Assembly (NCBI GenBank): GCA_017619335.1
Contig: JAFZSP010000094.1
Coordinates: forward strand, 1-64,000
Length of the DNA stretch: 64,000 nucleotides
Origin: Bacteroidaceae bacterium
Lineage (GTDB): Bacteria > Bacteroidota > Bacteroidia > Bacteroidales > Bacteroidaceae
Direction of reading: 5' to 3'
How positions within the stretch are numbered: position 1 is the first letter of the stretch; each line of letters opens with the position of its first letter. Below are positions 17,350-26,969 of this stretch, one piece after another. The position numbers and the translations under genes are program-made. Under the pieces are notes generated by a model. The model did not search any database. It was not told the origin of the DNA and saw only the letters and a list, made by a program, of their open reading frames with translations.

Positions 17350-17379
17350 CAGCGAAATTCAAAAATAAAAGGTCAGAAT

Positions 17380-18582
17380 ATGCCAAAAATTTCTGTTCGA
17401 GGCCACGAAATGCCCGCCTCTCCCATACGTAAACTCGCACCCTTGGCAAATGATGCCAAGCAACGTGGTATTCATGTGTATCATTTGAACATTGGTCAGC
17501 CCGATTTGCCCACTCCAAAAGCTGCACTGGATGCCATCCGTGGAATAGACCGGACCATTCTGGAATATTCCCCCTCACAGGGCTACAAAAGTTACCGTGA
17601 GAAGTTGGTGGATTACTATGCGAAATATAATATTGATGTGACGGCTGATGACATAATCATCACCAGCGGCGGTTCAGAAGCAGTTCTCTTTGCTTTCCTC
17701 TCTTGTCTGAATCCTGGTGATGAAATCATCGTTCCAGAACCTGCCTACGCCAACTATATGGCTTTTGCGATTTCGGCGGGGGCTGTTATCCGCACTGTGA
17801 CGACCACTATAGAGGAGGGTTTCTCGTTGCCCAAAGTGGAAAAATTTGAAGAACTAATTAATGAACGCACGCGCGCGATACTTATATGTAATCCTAACAA
17901 TCCAACGGGTTACCTCTACACGCGTCGAGAGATGAATCAGATCCGTGACCTGGTAAAGAAGTATGATCTTTACTTGTTCTCCGATGAAGTCTATCGTGAG
18001 TTCATCTACACGGGTTCGCCTTATATCTCTGCTTGTCACTTGGAAGGAATAGACCAGAATGTGGTGCTCATTGACTCTGTGTCCAAGCGTTATTCCGAGT
18101 GTGGAATTCGCATTGGTGCCCTCATAACCAAGAACAAGGACGTCCGTCAGGCTGTGATGAAGTTCTGTCAGGCCCGTTTGTCTCCTCCACTCATTGGACA
18201 AATCGCTGCTGAGGCTTCGTTGGATGCCGGTGAGGAATATAGTCGTGAGGTTTATGATGAATATGTGGAACGTCGTAAGTGCCTGATTGACGGGCTCAAC
18301 CGCATACCTGGCGTCTATAGTCCCATTCCGATGGGTGCCTTCTACACGGTGGCCAAACTGCCCGTGGAAGATGCCGAGGACTTCTGTGCCTGGTGTCTGC
18401 GTGACTTCAATTTTGAAGGCGAGACGGTGATGATGGCTCCTGCCGCTGGCTTCTATACCACACCGGGTTTGGGGCGTAATGAAGTCCGTCTGGCATACGT
18501 TTTGAAGAAAGAAGACCTGATCCGTGCGCTTTTCGTTCTCCAGAAAGCTTTGGAAGCATACCCCGGACGTAAGGAAAGTTAA
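17380..18582 (+). CDS. PLP-dependent class I aminotransferase (aspartate aminotransferase family)
   Basis: Transfers amino groups between an amino acid and a 2-oxo acid in the cytoplasm. The 400-residue fold-type I enzyme shows the substrate-binding HLNIGQPDLPTP, the cofactor loop ITSGGSEAVLF, NPNNPTGYLYTRRE, the Asp/Tyr pair in LFSDEVYREF and the Schiff-base Lys236 in SVSKRYSECGIRIG. A conserved C-terminal Arg lies in RNEVRLAYV. The start at 17380 follows the -7 box closely; an earlier in-frame ATG would precede it. The exact substrate is not determinable. The next gene begins 6 bp downstream. Confidence 0.9.
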   Translation: MPKISVRGHEMPASPIRKLAPLANDAKQRGIHVYHLNIGQPDLPTPKAALDAIRGIDRTILEYSPSQGYKSYREKLVDYYAKYNIDVTADDIIITSGGSEAVLFAFLSCLNPGDEIIVPEPAYANYMAFAISAGAVIRTVTTTIEEGFSLPKVEKFEELINERTRAILICNPNNPTGYLYTRREMNQIRDLVKKYDLYLFSDEVYREFIYTGSPYISACHLEGIDQNVVLIDSVSKRYSECGIRIGALITKNKDVRQAVMKFCQARLSPPLIGQIAAEASLDAGEEYSREVYDEYVERRKCLIDGLNRIPGVYSPIPMGAFYTVAKLPVEDAEDFCAWCLRDFNFEGETVMMAPAAGFYTTPGLGRNEVRLAYVLKKEDLIRALFVLQKALEAYPGRKES

Positions 18583-18587
18583 GCCCC

Positions 18588-19832
18588 TTGACCTTTGAAC
18601 TGTCCATAGCTCGTCGGCTGTTTGGACACATGGGTGACCAACAGCGTATTTCACGGCCTGCCGTGACCATTGCCCAGTGGGGCGTGGCCGTGGGTCTGGC
18701 GGTGATGATTCTCTCTGTGTGCATCATTATCGGTTTCAAGGGTGAGGTGCGGGCAAAGGTGGTGGGCTTTGGCGGTCACATAGAGGTCATCAACTATGAA
18801 AGCCTTTATTCCCCAGAGGCTCAACCCATTGCAGTAGATGGTCTGCTGCTCCATCAGTTGGAACGCCGCCCCGGCATCCGTCACGCACAACGTTTCTGCA
18901 CCAAGACGGGTATGCTGAAGACGGAAGCAGCTTTCAAGGGAGTCGTGCTGCGAGGTGTGGCAGAAGAGTATGATACCACGTTCCTGTCCCATCATTTAGT
19001 GGAGGGACGGTTGCCTCATTTTTCAGATTCCTTGCAGTCTGGCGAGGTTTGCATTTCACGTTTGATGGCCAATGAATTGGGCCTGAAAGCGGGAGATCGC
19101 GTCTATGCATATTTCTTCTCAGAGAGTGTAAAGGCACGACGTTTTACAGTCATTGGAATCTATGAGTCCCACCTGCGTGAGTTTGACAACACATTGGTCT
19201 TCACCGACTTGCTGACACCACAGAAGTTGGCGGGGTGGGAGAGCGACCAGTGCTCTGGAGCGGAACTGTTGGTGGAAGACTTTGAGCGTTTAGATGCCAC
19301 CACGCTTGCTGTGGCAGATGCTCTGAACCGCACTCAGGATGCCTACGGTGCCACCCGTTCTGTACACAGCATCCGGGAACTTTATCCTGCATTGTTTTCT
19401 TGGCTGGCTCTTTTAGACACAAATGTATATGTGATTCTGGGACTGATGATCGGTCTTTCCCTGTTCACGATGACGGCAGGTCTGCTCATTATCATTCTGG
19501 AACGCACCAATTTCATCGCAGTGATGAAGAGCTTGGGTGCCAGCAATAGTCATTTGCGGCATATCTTCCTGTATTTTGCTGCCATGCTGGTGGGACGAGG
19601 GATGCTGTGGGGCAATGTGCTCGGACTCGGTCTGGCGCTCCTGCAGCAGCAGACGGGGCTCGTTCGCTTGGATCCTGCCACTTATTATGTCTCTTCTGTA
19701 CCCATTCAGATACCTTGGCTGCTCATCCTCCTCTTGAATGTGGCCACTATGATGATCACATTGATAGTCCTCATTCTTCCCACTTACTTGATTTCCCACA
19801 TCCATCCTGCTCGTGTGATGCGGTTTGAATAG
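18588..19832 (+). CDS. ABC transporter permease, FtsX/LolCE-like
   Basis: A 414-residue inner-membrane protein. It has one N-terminal helix (~residues 27-50), a ~220-residue periplasmic MacB-type domain and three C-terminal helices (~275-300, 320-345, 370-400), the layout of FtsX-family permeases such as LolC/LolE. The start is a TTG 6 nt after the aminotransferase stop, with AAGGAAAG just upstream. No ATPase gene is adjacent. Release of lipoproteins from the inner membrane is a plausible role by family. Confidence 0.82.
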   Translation: MTFELSIARRLFGHMGDQQRISRPAVTIAQWGVAVGLAVMILSVCIIIGFKGEVRAKVVGFGGHIEVINYESLYSPEAQPIAVDGLLLHQLERRPGIRHAQRFCTKTGMLKTEAAFKGVVLRGVAEEYDTTFLSHHLVEGRLPHFSDSLQSGEVCISRLMANELGLKAGDRVYAYFFSESVKARRFTVIGIYESHLREFDNTLVFTDLLTPQKLAGWESDQCSGAELLVEDFERLDATTLAVADALNRTQDAYGATRSVHSIRELYPALFSWLALLDTNVYVILGLMIGLSLFTMTAGLLIIILERTNFIAVMKSLGASNSHLRHIFLYFAAMLVGRGMLWGNVLGLGLALLQQQTGLVRLDPATYYVSSVPIQIPWLLILLLNVATMMITLIVLILPTYLISHIHPARVMRFE

Positions 19833-19878
19833 TTAAACATTCCATAGTCCCGTAATAACCAATTAAATAGTAATAATC

Positions 19879-20727
19879 ATGCTTACAGTAGAAGAACTCG
19901 TTGACCGTTTAATAGACCTTGCTTTTGCCGAAGACATTGGCGATGGCGACCACACCACCCTTTGCTGCATTCCTGCCGATGCAATGGGTCGTAGCAAGCT
20001 CCTTATCAAGGAAGATGGCATCCTGGCCGGCGTGGAAGTGGCCAAGGAAGTGTTCCGTCGTTTTGACCCTACCTTGCAGGTTGAAGTCTTCATGCCAGAT
20101 GGCACTCATGTGAAACCAGGCGATGTGGCGATGTTGGTGACAGGCAAGGTGCAGAGCCTGCTTCAGACAGAACGCCTGATGCTCAATATTATGCAACGAA
20201 TGTCTGGTATCGCCACGACGACCCATCGTTATGTGGAACGTCTGGAAGGCACCAAAACACGCGTGTTAGATACCCGCAAGACGACTCCCGGTATGCGCAT
20301 GCTGGAGAAAGCTGCCGTCAAGATCGGTGGTGGTGTGAACCATCGTATCGGCCTCTTTGATATGATTCTGCTGAAGGACAACCACGTGGATTTTGCCGGT
20401 GGCATAGAGAATGCCATCAATCGCTGTCACGAGTATCTGAAGGCCAAAGGCAAGGATCTGAAGATTGAAATCGAGGTGCGCAACTTCGATGAACTCCAGC
20501 GTGTGTTGGCCATGGGTGGCGTGGACAGAATCATGCTTGACAACTTCACTCCAGCCGACACTCGCAAGGCTGTTGAAATGATTGGTGGACGTTTCGAGAC
20601 CGAATCCAGTGGTGGTATCACTTTGGACACCCTGAGGACATACGCCGAATGTGGTGTGGATTTCATCTCTGTGGGCGCCCTGACTCATAGTGTCAAGGGC
20701 TTGGATATGAGCTTTAAAGCGTGCTGA
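19879..20727 (+). CDS. nadC: Nicotinate-nucleotide pyrophosphorylase (quinolinate phosphoribosyltransferase)
   Basis: Makes nicotinate mononucleotide from quinolinate and PRPP in de novo NAD synthesis. The 282-residue enzyme shows EDIGDGDHTT near the N-terminus, LMLNIMQRMSGIATTT, the PRPP/quinolinate-binding TRKTTPGMR, GGGVNHRIGLFD, LLKDNHV and the C-terminal ESSGGITLDT and ISVGALTHS motifs. All catalytic segments are present. The gene overlaps the start of the next one by 7 nt. Confidence 0.96.
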   Translation: MLTVEELVDRLIDLAFAEDIGDGDHTTLCCIPADAMGRSKLLIKEDGILAGVEVAKEVFRRFDPTLQVEVFMPDGTHVKPGDVAMLVTGKVQSLLQTERLMLNIMQRMSGIATTTHRYVERLEGTKTRVLDTRKTTPGMRMLEKAAVKIGGGVNHRIGLFDMILLKDNHVDFAGGIENAINRCHEYLKAKGKDLKIEIEVRNFDELQRVLAMGGVDRIMLDNFTPADTRKAVEMIGGRFETESSGGITLDTLRTYAECGVDFISVGALTHSVKGLDMSFKAC

Positions 20728-23063
20728 AATATCGTCTCCTTCTTCTCCTGTTTCTTCTGACGCTGTGTCCTGTGGCACGGTGCCAGAAGAAGTTGATTGT
20801 CGTGGAGAAAGATATGAAGGAGGTCACCGTGAAGCCCAAACGGCAACGTTACCATCGCAAGGGCAATCCCGCCGTGGAACTCATGCGAAAGGTGATCGCA
20901 GCCAAGGCTGATCACCAGTTGGAACAGAACGATTTTGTCAGCTACTATAAGTATCAGCGCATCACCATGGCCCTGAACAATATCACCCAGGAAGCTGCCG
21001 ACACCATCAAACTCCTGCAGCATCCATTGGTGAAGCGCCAAATCGAGTACTGTCCGCAGACCGACAAGTATGTTCTTCCATTCAATTACACAGAGACTGT
21101 CACTCATCACCTCTATCGCCGGGAACCCGAACAAACTCGCGATTATGTCTTAGGCACCAACACAGAAGGCATCACCGATCTGATTCCTGTGGGCGATAAC
21201 ATCAATGTGATCATGGCGAGCGTCTTCACGGATGTAAATGTCTATGATGACGTGATCAACCTGCTGGAACGTCGTTTCACCAGCCCGCTGAGCAGTCGTG
21301 CGGCCATTTCCTTCTTCCAGTTCTTCATTGAGGACACGCTGGACGTGGACAAGCGTCGCTGCATTCAGTTGAGCTTCGTGCCGCAGAACCCACAGGACTT
21401 CGGCTTCAGCGGGCGCATCTGGGTGCTGGCAGACAGTACCTATCGCGTGCATCGTTGTACACTGAACCTGCCTTTGCGTTCCAGTGTCAATTACATCACC
21501 AATCTTGTCCTGGACCAGCGTTTTACAGACCTTCCCAATGGACAGCGCGTCCTGCAGACTGATGACCTCTTTGCAGAGTTGGGCATTCTCAAGGGACAAC
21601 GCATGTTCATGCTTCATCGTGCCACCAACTATACACAGATCAGCACCGATAGCATTCCGCCTTCAGAGATGGACCCCAGTGACAAACGCCGCGAGGGCAC
21701 GCCCAATATTGAAGACCCGGACTTCTGGGCTCAGCATCGCGTGGATACACTTTCGTGGGGTGAGAGTGGCTTGAAAGGCATGGCGAACACGATTCGCAAG
21801 CAAATCACGGGCAGTTTCTTCTACTATGTCTTACGCACCATTGCCTGTAACTATTTCGAGACCAAACCAGATAGCAGCCTCGTGGAGTTTGGACCTGCCA
21901 TGTCCACGATTTCACAGAACTTCATAGACGGTATGCGCTTTCGTGTCGGGGCGCAGACAACCGCCAAGCTCTTCCCCAACTTCTTCCTGAAAGGCTATGT
22001 GGCTTATGGCAAGGACAGCCGCCGCTGGTACGGAATGGCAGAAGCCGAGTACTCTTTCTTGCGCAAACAGCACTCGCCCCATGAGTTTCCGCGTAACAGT
22101 ATCCTGGCCCAGTGGCAGTACGACGTCTTTTCGCCAGCAGATATCATGTGGCAGAGCGGACGTGACAAGGATAATGTGTGGGTCAGTTTCCGCACGCAGA
22201 CAGTTGATCACATGATGTTTCGTCGTCACGGGCTTCTGCGTTACGAGGTGGAAACCAATAACCATCTGGGATTCAAGCTTCAAGGGCGTGTTTCGGAACA
22301 GACGCCTTGTGGCGCCCTTTTCTATCGGAAAATGGATGGAACGATGGTTCCTCACCTCACCGCCACAGAAATCACCACGTCTTTTCGCTGGGCTCCAGGA
22401 GAAGAGGTCATTTGCAGTAAGCAGCGGCGACTGTATGTCAATCGCAACAACCCCGTCCTCACGCTTTCTCATACCGTGGGTCTGAGTGGCGTTTTTGGGA
22501 GCCAACATCACTTCCACGTCACAGAGGCTACTGTCTATCATCGTTTGTGGATGTATTCCTATGGTCGCATAGACCTCAATCTCCGTGCGGCAGCGCAGTG
22601 GAACCGCGTTCCTTTCCCGCATCTGTTGATGCCTGTGGCCAACAACTCCTATATTATTACGCGCGATATGTTCTGCATGATCAATAATCTGGAGTTCATC
22701 AACGACCGTTATCTCTCCTTCATGGCAGAATGGGACCTCTCTGGAAAAATCCTCAATCGGGTGCCGCTCATCAAGAAGTTGAAACTCAGGGAGATTGTCG
22801 GCTTCAAGATGCTTTACGGCCATTTGACAGACAAGAATAATCCCGCCTTGCATCCGGGTGACGACGTTCTCTATGAATTCCCCAGTCGTGACGGTGTCTC
22901 CATTGTGCATCCCATGACAGATACTCCCTACATGGAACTCAATGTGGGCCTGCACAATATCTTGAAAATTATCCGTGTGGATTATGTCCGTCGTCTCAAC
23001 TACTTGGATTATCCCGATGTGAAGAAGCACGGTTGGCGTTTTGCCATTCAGTTTGACTTCTGA
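20721..23063 (+). CDS. DUF5686 family outer-membrane protein
   Basis: A 780-residue protein with a signal peptide (LKYRLLLLLFLLTLCPVARC). A ~60-residue N-terminal region rich in Lys/Arg is followed by a helical segment (GNPAVELMRKVIAAK) and a long C-terminal part with alternating aromatic and polar residues, as in a beta-barrel. This matches the Bacteroidetes DUF5686 family. Related proteins often carry an N-terminal carboxypeptidase-like domain, which is absent here. The start is a GTG overlapping the nadC stop, so the two are translationally coupled. Function unknown. Confidence 0.8.
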   Translation: MLKYRLLLLLFLLTLCPVARCQKKLIVVEKDMKEVTVKPKRQRYHRKGNPAVELMRKVIAAKADHQLEQNDFVSYYKYQRITMALNNITQEAADTIKLLQHPLVKRQIEYCPQTDKYVLPFNYTETVTHHLYRREPEQTRDYVLGTNTEGITDLIPVGDNINVIMASVFTDVNVYDDVINLLERRFTSPLSSRAAISFFQFFIEDTLDVDKRRCIQLSFVPQNPQDFGFSGRIWVLADSTYRVHRCTLNLPLRSSVNYITNLVLDQRFTDLPNGQRVLQTDDLFAELGILKGQRMFMLHRATNYTQISTDSIPPSEMDPSDKRREGTPNIEDPDFWAQHRVDTLSWGESGLKGMANTIRKQITGSFFYYVLRTIACNYFETKPDSSLVEFGPAMSTISQNFIDGMRFRVGAQTTAKLFPNFFLKGYVAYGKDSRRWYGMAEAEYSFLRKQHSPHEFPRNSILAQWQYDVFSPADIMWQSGRDKDNVWVSFRTQTVDHMMFRRHGLLRYEVETNNHLGFKLQGRVSEQTPCGALFYRKMDGTMVPHLTATEITTSFRWAPGEEVICSKQRRLYVNRNNPVLTLSHTVGLSGVFGSQHHFHVTEATVYHRLWMYSYGRIDLNLRAAAQWNRVPFPHLLMPVANNSYIITRDMFCMINNLEFINDRYLSFMAEWDLSGKILNRVPLIKKLKLREIVGFKMLYGHLTDKNNPALHPGDDVLYEFPSRDGVSIVHPMTDTPYMELNVGLHNILKIIRVDYVRRLNYLDYPDVKKHGWRFAIQFDF

Positions 23064-23109
23064 GTTTCGCCATTTCCTCCTTCATTGTCAGAAAAGTCTG
23101 CCTTTTTGG

Positions 23110-23130
23110 CCTTTTTATATCATAAAAAGG
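23110..23130. terminator. Hairpin downstream of the DUF5686 gene
   Basis: A perfect 9-bp stem CCTTTTTAT/ATAAAAAGG with a 3-nt loop, followed 12 bp later by a run of eight T. It could be an intrinsic terminator, though the T-run is displaced from the stem. Confidence 0.5.
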
Positions 23131-23183
23131 TCACAAAATATGTTTTTTTGCAACAAGAATGACTGTATTTCGGGAATAATTCG

Positions 23184-23191
23184 TATCTTTG
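23184..23191 (+). promoter_or_regulatory. Bacteroidetes -7 promoter box for the deaminase gene
   Basis: TATCTTTG followed by GCAGCCG, 30 bp upstream of the ATG at 23222. This probably starts a transcription unit that continues into the TonB receptor and nucleoside transporter genes. Confidence 0.65.
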
Positions 23192-23221
23192 CAGCCGAAA
23201 CCATAAAGAAAGGATACAATT

Positions 23222-23701
23222 ATGACCATCACAGATCAAGATCGTGCCTTTATGCGCGAGGCCATCCGACTTGCCAATAACAGTGTCCGTCAGGGCGGTG
23301 GACCCTTTGGTGCCGTTATTGTGAAAGACGGCGAAATCATTGCTGGCAGCAGTAACAGCGTGACCTTGGACAACGATCCCACGGCTCATGCCGAGGTGAA
23401 CACCATTCGCCGTGCCTGCAAGCGCCTGGGCACCTTTGACCTCTCGGGCTGCACCATCTACACCTCTTGCGAACCCTGTCCCATGTGTCTCGGTGCCATT
23501 TACTGGGCACACATCAGTCGCATATTCTACGGAAATACCCGCAAAGATGCCCGTGAAATAGACTTTGCCGACGACTTCATCTATGAGGAACTGGACAAGC
23601 CGCTGTCCCAGCGCTCAGTGCCCATCCTGCCGTTGCTGCGTGAAGAGGCACTGGAGACGTTCCGCCTCTGGAGTGAAAAAGAAGACAAGACAGAATATTA
23701 A
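23222..23701 (+). CDS. Guanine deaminase-like cytidine/deoxycytidylate deaminase fold enzyme
   Basis: A 159-residue zinc-dependent deaminase. The zinc ligands and proton shuttle are in PTAHAEVNTIR and CEPCPMCLGAIYW. The C-terminal FADDFIYEELDKP resembles the domain-swapped tail of bacterial guanine deaminase (GuaD of Bacillus type) more than the tail of the tRNA adenosine deaminase TadA. It probably converts guanine to xanthine. A nucleoside transporter gene two genes downstream fits purine salvage. Confidence 0.8.
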   Translation: MTITDQDRAFMREAIRLANNSVRQGGGPFGAVIVKDGEIIAGSSNSVTLDNDPTAHAEVNTIRRACKRLGTFDLSGCTIYTSCEPCPMCLGAIYWAHISRIFYGNTRKDAREIDFADDFIYEELDKPLSQRSVPILPLLREEALETFRLWSEKEDKTEY

Positions 23702-23727
23702 TCATTTTCCCCAAAAAATAGAACACG

Positions 23728-25629
23728 ATGAAAAAGAACATGTTCCTGGCCTCTTTGCTGTTTTCAGCCCTTAGCCTCTCTGCCTTTGCAGTCAATGAAG
23801 ACGTCGTTGCCGACAGCATCATGCGTGACATCGTTGTCACCGGAACACGCAATGCTACCAGCGAACGGAAACTCACGACCACCGTTTCCACACTGAATCA
23901 CGAACAGCTCACGAAGATGGAGCGCATCAGCATCCTGCCCACGCTTTCGGAGCAGGTGCCCAATGTCTTTGTGACACAGCGCGGCCTCATGGGCTTTGGT
24001 GTTAGTGGCGGTGCAGCCGGAGGCATCTCAGTTCGCGGTATCAGTTCTGCCAGCGGACAGGCAATGGTTCTCGTGGATGGCCATCCTCAGTATCAGGGAA
24101 TCTTCGGTCACGCCATCGCCGACGCCTATCAGACAATGGTGGCAGAGCGTGTGGAAGTCGTCCGTGGGCCGTCGTCACTGCTCTATGGTTCCAATGCGAT
24201 GGGCGGTGTCATCAATATCATCACCCGTCAGCAGCCCAAGGATGGTGTTCACACAGATATCAGTGTGGGTGCCGGGTCCTACGGCTCTGTGCAGGCCGAT
24301 GCTCATAACAGTGTGCGCGCTCATCGTTTCTTCAGTGATGTGGCACTGAACTATCAGCGTTCCGACAACCATCGTCCTTCAATGGGCTTCTATCAGTATG
24401 GCGGCTTCGCCAAAGCCGGTTATGACTTCTCTGCCAACTGGCGGGCGTGGGCTTCTTTCAATATGACTCATTTTGCCGCTTCCAACCCTGGTCCCGTCTC
24501 GGCTCCCTTGTTGGATGCCGACCAGTGGATCAATCGTGGCGTCGTGGAGGTTGTGGCCGAGAACCATTACGGACGCACCAGCGGTGCCGTGAGCCTGTAC
24601 CATAACTTTGGGCGTCATAAAATCAATGATGGGCACGTGGCTACAGCAGCTCCCAAGGACTATTATTTCCGTTCCAAGGACGCCCTCACAGGCGTCAGTG
24701 CCCACCAGACCTTTGAACTCGTGGAAGGGAATGTCTTCACCGTAGGGTTTGATTATCAGAATATTTACGGCGAGTGCTGGAACAGCAGCATAGCCACCGG
24801 CGAACGTCTGAACCGCCAGATGGAGCAGAATATGCACTATCCGTTGGACAAGAATCTGACAGAGCTGGCTGGCTACCTCGATGTTCGTCAGGACCTCACG
24901 GACTGGTGGACGGTGGAAGCAGGAGTTCGCCTGGACCACCACAGCGAGGCCGGCTCGGAGTGGGTGCCGCAGGGCGGTTTCGTCTTCCGTCCGTTGGACA
25001 GCGGTGAGTTGAAGTTGAACGTGGGCAAGGGCTTCCGCGTGCCGAACCTCAAGGAAATGTACCTTTACGGCATCGCCAATCCCGACTTGAAGCCCGAGCG
25101 TCTGTGGAATTATGAGATGGCCTGGAAGCACAGCCCCTGCAACGCCTTCACCTACGGCATTAACCTCTTCTACCTCAAGGCCGAGAACCTTATTGGAAGC
25201 ATGATGGTAGCTTCATTGGGTCGCATGGCCAACTATAACACTGGCAGCCGTGAGCACTACGGCGCAGAGTTGGAGGCCACCTATCGCGTCTGCAGCGACC
25301 TCACGCTGACCACCAACCACAGCTACCTTCACATGGACAGCCCGCTACTGGCAGCCCCTGAATACAAGGGCTATCTTGGTGCCGACTATCGCCTGGGTAA
25401 GTTCTCGCTGACTGGTGGTTTCCAGTTGATTAGCGGTCTTTGCACCAATGTGCAGCATGAGACCAAGGAGAGCTTCGTCCTTCTGAACGCTGCCGCTTCC
25501 TACCACCTGCTACCGCAGCTGAAGCTCTGGGTTCGCGGAGAGAATCTGCTGGCACAGAAGTATGAGATCAACGAGGGCTTCCCCATGCCGAAGGCCACTT
25601 TCATGGCTGGCGTGCACGTCTCTTTCTGA
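23728..25629 (+). CDS. TonB-dependent outer-membrane receptor
   Basis: A 633-residue receptor with a signal peptide (FLASLLFSALSLSAFA), a plug domain from about residue 35 to 155 and a C-terminal 22-strand-type barrel. The plug contains IVVTGTRN, GISVRGISSASGQAMVLVDG, VERVEVVRGPSSLLYGSNA-like segments and GGVINIITR. The C-terminus ends AGVHVSF with the typical terminal Phe. Its length and plug resemble vitamin B12/siderophore-type receptors. No B12 riboswitch was seen, and its position between a purine deaminase and a nucleoside transporter suggests a nucleobase or nucleoside ligand (inference). Confidence 0.88.
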   Translation: MKKNMFLASLLFSALSLSAFAVNEDVVADSIMRDIVVTGTRNATSERKLTTTVSTLNHEQLTKMERISILPTLSEQVPNVFVTQRGLMGFGVSGGAAGGISVRGISSASGQAMVLVDGHPQYQGIFGHAIADAYQTMVAERVEVVRGPSSLLYGSNAMGGVINIITRQQPKDGVHTDISVGAGSYGSVQADAHNSVRAHRFFSDVALNYQRSDNHRPSMGFYQYGGFAKAGYDFSANWRAWASFNMTHFAASNPGPVSAPLLDADQWINRGVVEVVAENHYGRTSGAVSLYHNFGRHKINDGHVATAAPKDYYFRSKDALTGVSAHQTFELVEGNVFTVGFDYQNIYGECWNSSIATGERLNRQMEQNMHYPLDKNLTELAGYLDVRQDLTDWWTVEAGVRLDHHSEAGSEWVPQGGFVFRPLDSGELKLNVGKGFRVPNLKEMYLYGIANPDLKPERLWNYEMAWKHSPCNAFTYGINLFYLKAENLIGSMMVASLGRMANYNTGSREHYGAELEATYRVCSDLTLTTNHSYLHMDSPLLAAPEYKGYLGADYRLGKFSLTGGFQLISGLCTNVQHETKESFVLLNAAASYHLLPQLKLWVRGENLLAQKYEINEGFPMPKATFMAGVHVSF

Positions 25630-25658
25630 AAGAATCAAGAACACATTAAATTATACGT

Positions 25659-26936
25659 ATGAATCTGAAAATTCGTTTGACCATTCTCAATTTCATTGAG
25701 TTTGCAGTTTGGGGGGCCTACCTCATCTCCATGGGTCTGTATCTCGGCAGTGAAGGCCTTGGGCCTAATATTGGTTGGTTCTACTCTGTGCAGGGCTTTG
25801 TAAGTCTTTGCATGCCAGCACTGATGGGCATTGTTGCCGACAAGTGGATCCAAGCCCAGCGTCTGTTGGGTTTGTGCCATGCGCTGGCAGGCATTTTCAT
25901 GATTGCGGTCTGCTTCTATGGCCTTTCTGCCGCTGGTAACATCAGTTTTGGCACACTCTTCACGCTTTATACGTGCAGTGTCGCATTCTTCATGCCGACC
26001 ATTGCTTTGACCAATTCTGTCGCCTATAACGCTTTGGAAAAGGAAGGGATGGACACCGTGAAGGCTTTTCCTCCCATCCGTGTGTGGGGCACCGTAGGTT
26101 TCATCTGTTCCATGTGGGCGGTGAATCTGTTGGGCATCAAATCCACGCCCTATCAGTTCGCCCTCTCGGGTGGTCTGAGCATTCTGATGGCTTTTTATTC
26201 TCTGACGATGCCGGCTTGTCCCACCAATCAGTCTGGTGAGAAGAAGTCGCTGGTGGAAGCTTTAGGACTGCGTGCCTTCGCGCTGTTCAAGAACTATCGC
26301 ATGGCGGTGTTCTTCATCTTCTCGATGCTGCTCGGTGCCTGCCTTCAAATCACCAACGGCTATGCCACTTCCTACTTGGAGGCTTGGGGCAGTTTGCCAG
26401 AATATGCCGACTCTCTGATGGTGAAATACAGCGTGATCGTCACTTCCATTTCTCAGATGAGCGAGACCCTGTGTATTCTTCTCATTCCCTTCTGTCTCAG
26501 CCGTTTTGGCATCAAGAAGGTGATGCTGATGTCGATGTTTGCATGGGTGTTCCGTTATGCTTTCTTTGCCATCGGTAATCCTGGCTCAGGATTTGTGTTC
26601 ATCATTCTCTCCATGGTGGTTTATGGTGTTGCCTTTGATTTCTTCAATATCTCCGGTTCTCTGTTTGTGGACAAGGAAACCGATTTGAGCATCCGCAACT
26701 CCGCCCAAGGCCTCTTCATGATGATGACCAATGGCTTCGGTGCCACGATGGGTATGCTCAGTGCGCAGATGGTGGTGAACAACCATGTGTTCAAAATGCC
26801 CGAGGGCGGAGACGTGCTGGCAGGGTGGCAGGCGTGCTGGTATATTTTTGCTGCCTACGCCCTCACGGTGGCCATTCTCTTTGCGCTGCTCTTCAAGGAC
26901 AGCACCAAGCCTGATGCTGCTGCCATCAGACATTGA
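25659..26936 (+). CDS. Nucleoside:H+ symporter (NupG/XapB-like MFS)
   Basis: A 425-residue inner-membrane protein with about 12 helices. The N-terminal ILNFIEFAVWGAYLISMGLY and the following GIVADKWIQAQRLLGLCHA segment, plus the mid-protein PPIRVWGTVGFICSMW, are typical of the NupG-type nucleoside proton symporters. The deaminase upstream supports nucleoside or purine salvage. Confidence 0.87.
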   Translation: MNLKIRLTILNFIEFAVWGAYLISMGLYLGSEGLGPNIGWFYSVQGFVSLCMPALMGIVADKWIQAQRLLGLCHALAGIFMIAVCFYGLSAAGNISFGTLFTLYTCSVAFFMPTIALTNSVAYNALEKEGMDTVKAFPPIRVWGTVGFICSMWAVNLLGIKSTPYQFALSGGLSILMAFYSLTMPACPTNQSGEKKSLVEALGLRAFALFKNYRMAVFFIFSMLLGACLQITNGYATSYLEAWGSLPEYADSLMVKYSVIVTSISQMSETLCILLIPFCLSRFGIKKVMLMSMFAWVFRYAFFAIGNPGSGFVFIILSMVVYGVAFDFFNISGSLFVDKETDLSIRNSAQGLFMMMTNGFGATMGMLSAQMVVNNHVFKMPEGGDVLAGWQACWYIFAAYALTVAILFALLFKDSTKPDAAAIRH

Positions 26937-26969
26937 TCTTCATCGATAATTCCATAAATTACAATACAC

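Noticed and set aside
23701..23727. Cobalamin riboswitch before the TonB receptor
   Set aside because: The gap is 26 bp and contains no space for a B12 aptamer.
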